64,000 bases of DNA, taken from the NCBI GenBank assembly GCA_008107755.1, contig VIRH01000082.1:1-64000 (forward strand). The letters are read 5' to 3'. The DNA comes from Rhodobacterales bacterium. Lineage in GTDB: Bacteria > Pseudomonadota > Alphaproteobacteria > Rhizobiales > Stappiaceae. The first letter of the stretch is position 1. The number at the start of each line of letters is the position of its first letter. The position numbers were made by a program, and so were the translations under genes. Positions 7,728 to 16,325 of this stretch are shown in pieces. The notes under the pieces were generated by a model. The model did no database searches and was not told the DNA's origin. It saw only the letters and a list, made by a program, of their open reading frames with translations.

Positions 7728-10700
7728 GTGGCGAAAAAGAACGGCACCACCGAGACGACTTTCCCCGCCATTTTTGTCGTCGATCAGATACGCCCCTTGG
7801 AAAACGTGATGTCTGTCTCCTGGTCCGACAAGGCCCGCGGCGCGGTCAGCGAACTCAAGGAACTTGCCCTGAAGACCAACAAGGTCGAGGCAAAACACCT
7901 GCCGACCGCGTCTCTCCGGGCGCTGATGGAAGCGACCGTTCCAGGCATCTGGTACATCGATCCAACCATGGGATTTTACGGTCAGGACAAGCCATTTCTG
8001 AAGGTCGTCGGAGAAGATCTGGAACCAATTAGGGTCGCCCTCGACCGGGCGATCGCCGTCTGGATCAACACCCAGCTTTCCGAATGGTTCGATTTCCTCG
8101 AGCCGACCGAGACGGAAGAGGACAAGGCCCTCGCACAGGAGGAACTCGACAGTTTCCTTGGGCTATTAACGGGACGGCAGGCCTACGACATTAACCCGGA
8201 CACCCATCAGGTCGACGAACCTGATCAGGACGTGGTCGGACAAGACTTCACCCAAGCTCGCGACGCCCTCATTCCCGCACTCGCGCAAACCTTGTCGGGC
8301 GTCGAACTTTTCGACGGTATGGGACCCGTCAGACGCGTGGTTCAGGCAGGGAAGACGCCACTCAACATCCTGGAATTCGAAACATGGCCACAGCGTCACG
8401 GCAAGGCGTGCTACTCGATGGTGTGTCGACTGTCCGTGGAAACCCTGCCAGGCTTGAACAAGCTTGTGCTGATACCCCGCGTCCGGCGGCGTCTCTGGAG
8501 ATCGAAGGTTCCGGACGGTGCCGCCCTATTCGGGCAAAAGGCACTGACAACCAGAATCCTGACAAAGGATAACCCCAAAGTCTCGATAACCAGCCGCCTT
8601 TCGGTCAAGGCTGGAAAGGTCGCAAGCAACTTTAATCCGCTGTTCTCCATGGAAAGGCTCAAGGCCGAAGATGACCTGTCTGGCGACGTGTCGGAGCAGA
8701 TGGCGGCAACCGAATACGCCAACCGCGGCGTTTTCGTTGCAATCCCCCATTCCCCGAAATACGGGCGCCACTCAATCGGCTTCGGCGCGTCGACCCGCGA
8801 CCACGTCGACGTGTTCGAAAAACTCTCGACATTGTTGGAACCGCTCGGAATCATACCCGCCCCATTCGACACGACTAAAACAACCTACAGCGTTTCCGAT
8901 GGCTGGAATGATCGCCAGCTTTCGATCGAAGAACTCTTCATTCCATGGGCCGAGGATCTCGACGCCATGGATGACCTCGAGATTGCGCTGGAAATGTTCA
9001 CGCAGGAGTTCGACCTGAACTCGGGGCTGATTGACCCGGAGAAAAAGAAGGAACTTGAAAAACACCGGGAATCCCAAAGAAAGAAAGCCAGCTACAATTC
9101 CGACCGAGTTGAAAAAGTGTTCGGCAACAAGCGACCCGTCGTCGCGATCGTGGCGGCCACCGAAAAAGAGCGGAGGCTGATACGGCTCGCTATCGAACAC
9201 CTATTCGGGAACGGCGTTATATGCTCCGATCGGGAATTCGCGCTGCCGCCAAAAACACACGGTCCCCGCGAAGCCCTTCACGATGGCAAGCCCAAAACAC
9301 GTGATCGCTACAAGGTCCAATACGAGCGATGGAAGGAACTTGCAAAGGCACTAAAGGAAGCAGCGGTTACACACGTCATCGTTCAGGCTCCACAGTTTTT
9401 CGAAAACCGCACCGATGACGAAGTGAACAAGCTCGCCGCACGCGCCTGTCTTGCGGGCAACGCCGACGTCAATGTGCAGTACCTTCGTCCCTTCGACGAC
9501 TTCAGCCCGCTCGACAGGGCAAAAAACGCTCGAAAGAAGGCGCCTTCGCCCGGGTTCTCTGACTATCTCTACCGCCTTCAATCCGCCGTTTACGATCTGC
9601 TGCTCGGACACTCCGCCGCAATCGACCCCTACAAAAACACGATGGACATCGCGTTTCCCGACAAGGCCACGAGTCCCGACGCAATTCTTTCCTATGCGAT
9701 CATCAGCAAGAGGAAGGGCAAGAGGGGACAGCAGGGCGGAGAACTCGCCATCTGCCTGCGCATCAGGGAATTTGAACGCCGGGCCGAGGCATGTATGGCC
9801 ACACTCCACCCCGACGGCCACACGCAAATCTCGCCTTGGTCGCCATTCTCCGACTTCCTCAAGAAGCTCGCCGAAAATCCGGATTTGTCGCTCGGTGACT
9901 CCAAGGAAAGAAAGTCGGTCTTTCAGGAGTTCGTGAAAGCCACGGTCGACGACACGCTAGACGTCTGCAAGCGGCCGCTCCTCTTCTTTGATGCCTCCCA
10001 AACCCGTCAGCTGTGGCCGGCAATCAAAAACAACGCCCAAATGCCACCAGCCTTCACGTTTGACGGCACGATCGCCGATCTTCCCATTGGAATGGGAAAA
10101 TACAAGGACGTTCGCATTATTCGGCTCGACCGGGATCAGGCCGGGCACATTGTTACGAAAATCAGCAGCCGAGATGAAATCAGCGGTCAGGAGATCCGTG
10201 GAGACAGCATCAAGGTCGGAGTGGTCCAGCTATCGACCTGGGAAAACGGCGGCCTCTTCTGGGATACCCCGGGATACAATTTCCAGGAAAAGCGTGGGCT
10301 AAGCGTTTACCGCGACATGCTGGTGAAAAAATCCGGCAAATCCGACGATGGCGAGACCACCGAAACGAGGACGTTCCAAAAAAGCAAGCCGTACCCCCTT
10401 CCGAGCGTTCTGGAAATTTCCATCATTCGAAGCCTCGACGGCGACAATCTGCATGAAATCTGTGCCGCCATACACAAGCTGAGACTGCTGGCGTCTCACC
10501 ACACCGCCACGGCGGCCATGCCCGCTCCGCTTTCCTTCACGAACAAGGTCGAAGACTACCTTTCAAGGTTCGATTTCGACACCGATGATGAAGATGAAGA
10601 AGGCCCCACAGAAGCGAATTTGCCGGAAGCCGAACCCTCCGATGAAGAGATTGCCGATGCCGTTGCCGACCTGGAGGAAACCGTGAACCCGGACGGATTG

Positions 10701-13700
10701 CCCGAACTTGACCCGGACGACGATCCAAACAGATCCCGCGATGCCGCCAACGAAGAAGAAAACGATCACGAACCGGACGGCGGAGAGCCAACCGTCGACA
10801 CCACGGAAGAACAACACATGCAAGCCTTCGAGACTGCGAACGACGTCGCAATCAGGAAAAAGGACGACATCAAGAGGGACCTGCACGAGAAGGCGAGCAT
10901 CCTCGCTCAAAACGCCCTGCGCCTTGCGGAGATGGACCCGACAACGGAGGCATCGGAACGCATCGCACGCATCGCGAACGAGATCAGGATACTCACGGAA
11001 GAATACCAGAACGCCCAGGATCCGGAGGTCGACCTGACCGACCTGGTATCGGAACTGAAAGGCATTCTCGAGGAAATGAGCAAGGAGTTTAAGGACGAGT
11101 TCGACGAATTCGGATCCAGCCTCCTTTGCAGGATCGAAAACCTTGCTGAAGCGACCGACACGGAGACTTACGAGGCCGCCCGCGTCGCAAAGAATGCCGC
11201 GCGATCCAAGGCCGACGAAGCAATTCTTGAAATCAATACCGCGCAAAACCTCCTGGAAGACAGGCAACTAGCCAGGGCAACCACCCTCATTCAGAACGCC
11301 TCCCAACTCAGAATTGAAGTCCAAACGCTCCTTCACGAGACCGTTCTCATACTTGAAAAGACCGGCTCACGGGAAAATGCGGAGCAACCGGACGAACAGT
11401 TCCCGAATACCATCCAGTTCGCCGTTGAGCACCCTCAACCCCTCGACCGCGCCAACCCACCCGAGGAACGGGAACCTGAGATTTCGGAAGATTCGCGTGA
11501 GACCGACGGGATCAACGGGGAAGCAGAGCACGCGGCCACGCCTGAGATCGTCAATGAACCCGCCCGCGGAGACCTGCCTGTCGAGAATGAGGACTTTGAG
11601 GATCCTTTCGAAACCCCTCTGGAGGAGTCCACGCATGAAGACGCTCCCGATGAAGAGGAAATCCTCGATACCCCCATCCCAAGCGAAGATTCGATCGATC
11701 ACGAAGCGGACATTGAGCGGGACATCGAGACTATTGAGACCATCAAACTTCGCATTTCAGAACTTGTTGCAAACCGCGACTACAGTCAGGCCTACCACCT
11801 TCGCAAATCGGCGGACAGGAAGTACGGCCCCGAGAATTTCAGCGTCACTTTCACCACCGCTGAACTCTTTCTGATCGCCGGGAATGGACAGATCGACCAG
11901 GGTGCATTCACTGGAGCGGAGGATGATGCCGGACCGGGTAAAAGAACGCTCTTCGTGCAAGCGGTGGAGACCGCGCACGATCTGGTGGCGAACTCCCGCT
12001 CAACAGGCATAAACGCCGCCAGAAGGTACTTCCTGTTCGCCGCGATCATCGAGTCAGCCCTGTTCGACAAGGACTTCGACAACAACGCCATTTCCGTAGT
12101 CACCGAGCTGTTCAAAAACGGCGCCGGGACTGCTTTCTACGATCTTGCCAACATAGCGACGGACCTGAAAACACAACACCGGACACCGTCGCGATCGGAA
12201 ATATACAGCGTGCATGCCACGATCGACGAGTCGATTCCTGAAAATGCCCAGATCAGCGCCAGACAAAGGCTAGAGGTCTTTCACAAGAGCAAGTGGAATT
12301 TCAAACCCGCCCAAAACGTCAGGGACCATCTTTTTCATCGCGGCGAAGGCATCCTGTTTCAACTTGGAGAAGCAATCTCCAAGGGCAATTTCAAAGCTGC
12401 AATGAAGTACGCGATGCAGTTCGAAAGCCATGAAGCCATTGAGGAGCTCGTTGAGGAAGCCAGAAAGAAACTCAGGCTACAACCAATCAAATACGGTGCC
12501 CTGAGTAAAATCAGGAGCGGCCTCACCAGCATCCATGCCGACGTCAAGGAGTGGTACGAGAACCGGGTCGCCATCGACGAACACAAGAGAGACGACGTCT
12601 TTCTCTCGAAACTGTCGAACCAATTGTCGACCGCCCTGGACAAGACAACCGATCAACTCGAACTCAGGAGAACCACCGCCGGAACCGACGTCGAAATGGC
12701 GGCCGTTCAATACGGTCTCGAGATCGTTTCCAACATTCGGGAAATCGTCACCGGCAAAAGAAAGCCGGAAACCAATTCAGCTCGGCAACAGGTCGCCCTT
12801 CACGATGCCCTCTTCTTCATCCCTGGCCTGACCTATGCAGGCGGGTGGGAAGCAACCCCATACCGCCATGAACGCATTCTTCAGGCAATTCTTGACGACG
12901 AAATACCGAGCGCAGACCAGAGGCGAGACCCGAGTGAGCTGATCAAGGCCGCAAGGGAAAGGGCCGAGGAAGGGTCCTTCAGGGGAGGTGGACTGCTACT
13001 AGAGACAGCACGCCTTTTGGGCCTGGGACAGGAAGAACTGCGCGACGAATTTTTGTGGCTCGAAAACAATTTCAGAACTGAATGGGAGAATGTGCGCAAC
13101 AAGGCAAAATACCTGAAATACCGCGTGGTGCTCGTTCAGCGTTTCGCCCCGGATGACAATTCCGACTTCGACGAAGAGTCGGTAACCATCATCGACAACT
13201 CCGTGGACGATCTCCTGCGCATCGTCGAAACCGACAGCCCGCCGCCCCTGCTCACGCTCGATGAAATGAGGTCGGATGAAGACAAGGTAGAACGCCTCAA
13301 CGACATTCTCGCCCTGAAACTAAGGCTGGGAGAAATCGAAACCAGACTGGACAACATTATCGAAACGCCTCGGGAGAAGCTCCGGGAGCGGGCGCTGGAG
13401 GCCTTCGGCCACGACAAAGCGTCCAATGTCGAACGACATCGACTCGATGGAATCAACAAACTCCTCGACCAGGGCGACCTTTCGACCGCGCAGGAATTGT
13501 TTGAAACCGATGGCGAGGCGCTCGAAGCCGAGGGCATCGTCAGGCCGAAACACTTCAATGCCTTTTTTCCCGCCATCCAGAACGATATAAACGAAAAATC
13601 GCCGGAGATACCGGAAGTAAGGCTGGCGATACAGGAGGGGATCGACCTGGGTTCCCTCAAATTCTCCACCGTCGAAGACAGGGCGCTTGCCGAGGGTGTT

Positions 13701-16325
13701 TTGGAAGCGTGGGCGCAGCTTCGCCACTCCATCAAGAAACCGAAGGAACAGGAGATCCAGGCACGGGTCAAGGCACTGTTGAGAGCCTCCATACTGGATT
13801 ACTCCGAACCAAAGGAGCAGATCCAGACAAGGGGACTCTCCCGCCTCCACGGAACCCGCCGCCGGCACGTTTTCGACGCCACGATTCCAGGGATATTCGG
13901 AGGAGCCAACAACATCCTCCTTCCCGACTTCGGAAGCATCGTAAAAGGCAATTGGCGAATCTGCGTATGCGAGAAAACACCCACCGACGACGAACTCATC
14001 GAGTTGACGGGCGTGGCCGAAACAACGGGAGTGCTGATATTCGTTCTCGGCCGAATGACATCGGAGGAGCGGAACGCGATTTATCATTTCTGCCTGCGGG
14101 AAAAGCGCAGGGCCATCGTCATCGACGAGACCCTGATGCTCTACGCGTTGGCCCAAAACAGATTCCGCTTCATGTCGATGCTGGAAGTCGCCCAGGCATT
14201 CACCTATGCACATCCGTTCCGGGATCACGGGAACAAAGGCGTTCCACCCGAGATGTTCGTCGGGCGCAACGAAGAGAGGCAGCAAATTCTCTCGCCTCAC
14301 GGCTCATTCCTGATGTTCGGCGGCCGCAGGCTCGGAAAAACCGCGCTCCTTCACTTCGTCGCGGAGCAGCAGAACCACGAGCACGGCATCGTCGCCGCCT
14401 ACATATCGATGCACTCGACGGAAACCCAAAACCTCTGGGAGAAGGCATCGAAAGCAATGCCGAAGGAGATATTCCTCGACCCAGTTACCACTTCGGACAA
14501 ATTCTCCCGGAGCATCACCAACTGGCTAAAGGCGGACAGTCGACGTCGCATCCTCCTTCTTGTCGATGAAAGCAACGACTTCATCAAGGACGACCAGAAG
14601 GAGAACTTCAAAACGCTGATGTCGATCATCGACCTGATGAACAGCACGGACAGACGCTTCAAATGCGTTTTCGCCGGACTCCAGAACATCGCCCGGGCCG
14701 TCCACAACGTCGAAAACTCTCCGATTAGCCACCTTGAACGGAACGTTCTTGCCATCGGTCCACTCACGGGGAGTGAACGCAAGGACGCGGAAACGCTCGT
14801 GACAAAGGCGTTGGCTGGAATGGGATACCAGTTCAAGCACCGACATGACGTATGGCGTATCCTGAACTTCTGCCTCTACTACCCCGTACTCATCCAGCTG
14901 TTCTGCCAAGTCCTCGTGGAGCAACTCGTAAAACGCGGCACGAAAAATGCCGACGTCTCCGACCCCATTAACAGGGAAATCGGAACGGAACTGGTCGAAG
15001 AGATGCTCAGGGATCCGAAAACCCTGGACCGCATTCGCCAGGCGTTCGACTGGACGCTCGCACTGGACGGCGAACGATATCGGTTGCTGGCCCTCATCAT
15101 TGCGCAACAAGCGATCGAAAACAGCACGGAAAACAGGCCCAACCTTGGAATGACACCGAGGGAATTGCTCCTGGCGGCGGGAGAATACTGGCCTCAAACT
15201 TTCGGACACGGTCATTTCACCGATTCCGATATGGGCGCCATGGTCGTCGAAATGGAGAACCTGGGCGTTCTCAAGTCCATCGGATCAAATCGCTGGACCC
15301 TGAGGTCACGATCCCTGCAAACGATGCTCGGGGATCAGGAGCGGATACTCGAAGACCTGATGAGCTTCATAGACAAGCCTCGTCCGCCCACTTTCGACGT
15401 GAAACTGCGGCGACGGCTGTTCGATAGCCCACCGCCTAATCGCAGGCGGCTTAGATCGCCCCTCACCACAGGAGACCTCAACCGCATTCTCAGTTCCGGC
15501 CCCAAGGTTTCGGTCATCACTGGACTTGAAGTTGCCGGGATCGCCTATGTTCACAAAGCCATCGAGGACGTGGTCACGCATGAATATCCGGAGTCGGACA
15601 TCAACGTCCGTCTTTTCAAGGGACGCAGCGCCAATGATCTGGGAACATTCTTGCGGGATTTAACGCGTAAGAAAATGACCCTTATCGTCAGGAGCGAACA
15701 GTGGAACCCCGAATGGATCCGCGTCGCCCTCGGCCGCAAAGCCGTCATCGCGGATGAGACTCGGGTGGTTTTCATTTTGGACAAGAACAACGCCAAACTG
15801 TGGGCCGGGAGCGAAAAAATGATGTCCGAGGACCTCATCGGACACTATCCGCTCTACCCATGGAGACAGCTGGAGACCGATACGTTCCTGCATCAGACCC
15901 ACAACACGGAGATAAAGACGGACGATATTTATCAGGCGTGCGGTGGTTGGAACCTTCCGATGTCGACTTTGTTCCCGGACAGCTCCGGCAACGCCCTGAC
16001 CTTCCGAAAGGCGCTGGGCGAAGCAAGAAAGGAGGCGATGTCCTGGTCCCTTGAGGATTATGGCATCGACGAAAAAACCTCACTGATCCTGCGTGAAGTG
16101 TTCGAACTTACGGGATGCACCGCCTCCGACAGCTATTTCGACGTGGAAAGCATCGAAATCGCAAGCCTTGACCACCCTGAGCTTAAGATCAACAGCAAGC
16201 AGCTGGTCGCATATCTGAAGGCTCTTGGCGTCGCCGAACCCTCCATCTTCGAGGGTGGAACCGAACGCTACCGCCTGAACCCGCACATTGCCGAAAGGCT
16301 CCTTTCGTCCGGAGCCGGCGCATGA
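7728..16325 (+). CDS. Giant pPIWI-RE protein fused to a STAND/AAA-type ATPase (2865 aa)
   Basis: GTG start 5 nt after an AGGAGG site. Residues 1 to ~560 look like the N-terminal and MID regions of pPIWI-RE proteins. Residues ~565-945 form an RNase H-like PIWI domain: strand LLFFDASQ (D755), then LEISIIRSL (E896), AIHKLR (R919) and PAPLSFTNKVEDY, the pattern expected for the family named after its conserved R and E. Canonical pPIWI-RE proteins end about here. This one continues: acidic linker (945-1030), coiled coil (1031-1211), second acidic linker (to ~1325), long helical TPR-like region (to ~2040), alpha/beta segment (2047-2150), then a STAND-like ATPase with FVGRNEE (2177), Walker A GGRRLGKT (2198-2205) and Walker B LLLVDESND (D2280-E2281), and a C-terminal winged-helix-like part. 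The frame is open throughout, so this is not a misjoined pair. The ATPase may be a signalling switch triggered by PIWI target recognition (inference). Confidence 0.75.
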   Translation: MAKKNGTTETTFPAIFVVDQIRPLENVMSVSWSDKARGAVSELKELALKTNKVEAKHLPTASLRALMEATVPGIWYIDPTMGFYGQDKPFLKVVGEDLEPIRVALDRAIAVWINTQLSEWFDFLEPTETEEDKALAQEELDSFLGLLTGRQAYDINPDTHQVDEPDQDVVGQDFTQARDALIPALAQTLSGVELFDGMGPVRRVVQAGKTPLNILEFETWPQRHGKACYSMVCRLSVETLPGLNKLVLIPRVRRRLWRSKVPDGAALFGQKALTTRILTKDNPKVSITSRLSVKAGKVASNFNPLFSMERLKAEDDLSGDVSEQMAATEYANRGVFVAIPHSPKYGRHSIGFGASTRDHVDVFEKLSTLLEPLGIIPAPFDTTKTTYSVSDGWNDRQLSIEELFIPWAEDLDAMDDLEIALEMFTQEFDLNSGLIDPEKKKELEKHRESQRKKASYNSDRVEKVFGNKRPVVAIVAATEKERRLIRLAIEHLFGNGVICSDREFALPPKTHGPREALHDGKPKTRDRYKVQYERWKELAKALKEAAVTHVIVQAPQFFENRTDDEVNKLAARACLAGNADVNVQYLRPFDDFSPLDRAKNARKKAPSPGFSDYLYRLQSAVYDLLLGHSAAIDPYKNTMDIAFPDKATSPDAILSYAIISKRKGKRGQQGGELAICLRIREFERRAEACMATLHPDGHTQISPWSPFSDFLKKLAENPDLSLGDSKERKSVFQEFVKATVDDTLDVCKRPLLFFDASQTRQLWPAIKNNAQMPPAFTFDGTIADLPIGMGKYKDVRIIRLDRDQAGHIVTKISSRDEISGQEIRGDSIKVGVVQLSTWENGGLFWDTPGYNFQEKRGLSVYRDMLVKKSGKSDDGETTETRTFQKSKPYPLPSVLEISIIRSLDGDNLHEICAAIHKLRLLASHHTATAAMPAPLSFTNKVEDYLSRFDFDTDDEDEEGPTEANLPEAEPSDEEIADAVADLEETVNPDGLPELDPDDDPNRSRDAANEEENDHEPDGGEPTVDTTEEQHMQAFETANDVAIRKKDDIKRDLHEKASILAQNALRLAEMDPTTEASERIARIANEIRILTEEYQNAQDPEVDLTDLVSELKGILEEMSKEFKDEFDEFGSSLLCRIENLAEATDTETYEAARVAKNAARSKADEAILEINTAQNLLEDRQLARATTLIQNASQLRIEVQTLLHETVLILEKTGSRENAEQPDEQFPNTIQFAVEHPQPLDRANPPEEREPEISEDSRETDGINGEAEHAATPEIVNEPARGDLPVENEDFEDPFETPLEESTHEDAPDEEEILDTPIPSEDSIDHEADIERDIETIETIKLRISELVANRDYSQAYHLRKSADRKYGPENFSVTFTTAELFLIAGNGQIDQGAFTGAEDDAGPGKRTLFVQAVETAHDLVANSRSTGINAARRYFLFAAIIESALFDKDFDNNAISVVTELFKNGAGTAFYDLANIATDLKTQHRTPSRSEIYSVHATIDESIPENAQISARQRLEVFHKSKWNFKPAQNVRDHLFHRGEGILFQLGEAISKGNFKAAMKYAMQFESHEAIEELVEEARKKLRLQPIKYGALSKIRSGLTSIHADVKEWYENRVAIDEHKRDDVFLSKLSNQLSTALDKTTDQLELRRTTAGTDVEMAAVQYGLEIVSNIREIVTGKRKPETNSARQQVALHDALFFIPGLTYAGGWEATPYRHERILQAILDDEIPSADQRRDPSELIKAARERAEEGSFRGGGLLLETARLLGLGQEELRDEFLWLENNFRTEWENVRNKAKYLKYRVVLVQRFAPDDNSDFDEESVTIIDNSVDDLLRIVETDSPPPLLTLDEMRSDEDKVERLNDILALKLRLGEIETRLDNIIETPREKLRERALEAFGHDKASNVERHRLDGINKLLDQGDLSTAQELFETDGEALEAEGIVRPKHFNAFFPAIQNDINEKSPEIPEVRLAIQEGIDLGSLKFSTVEDRALAEGVLEAWAQLRHSIKKPKEQEIQARVKALLRASILDYSEPKEQIQTRGLSRLHGTRRRHVFDATIPGIFGGANNILLPDFGSIVKGNWRICVCEKTPTDDELIELTGVAETTGVLIFVLGRMTSEERNAIYHFCLREKRRAIVIDETLMLYALAQNRFRFMSMLEVAQAFTYAHPFRDHGNKGVPPEMFVGRNEERQQILSPHGSFLMFGGRRLGKTALLHFVAEQQNHEHGIVAAYISMHSTETQNLWEKASKAMPKEIFLDPVTTSDKFSRSITNWLKADSRRRILLLVDESNDFIKDDQKENFKTLMSIIDLMNSTDRRFKCVFAGLQNIARAVHNVENSPISHLERNVLAIGPLTGSERKDAETLVTKALAGMGYQFKHRHDVWRILNFCLYYPVLIQLFCQVLVEQLVKRGTKNADVSDPINREIGTELVEEMLRDPKTLDRIRQAFDWTLALDGERYRLLALIIAQQAIENSTENRPNLGMTPRELLLAAGEYWPQTFGHGHFTDSDMGAMVVEMENLGVLKSIGSNRWTLRSRSLQTMLGDQERILEDLMSFIDKPRPPTFDVKLRRRLFDSPPPNRRRLRSPLTTGDLNRILSSGPKVSVITGLEVAGIAYVHKAIEDVVTHEYPESDINVRLFKGRSANDLGTFLRDLTRKKMTLIVRSEQWNPEWIRVALGRKAVIADETRVVFILDKNNAKLWAGSEKMMSEDLIGHYPLYPWRQLETDTFLHQTHNTEIKTDDIYQACGGWNLPMSTLFPDSSGNALTFRKALGEARKEAMSWSLEDYGIDEKTSLILREVFELTGCTASDSYFDVESIEIASLDHPELKINSKQLVAYLKALGVAEPSIFEGGTERYRLNPHIAERLLSSGAGA

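Noticed and set aside
7728..16325. Giant ORF as an assembly artefact joining two genes
   Set aside because: The frame is open for 2865 codons with consistent amino-acid usage and no internal start region, so a true fusion is the simpler reading, though not proven.
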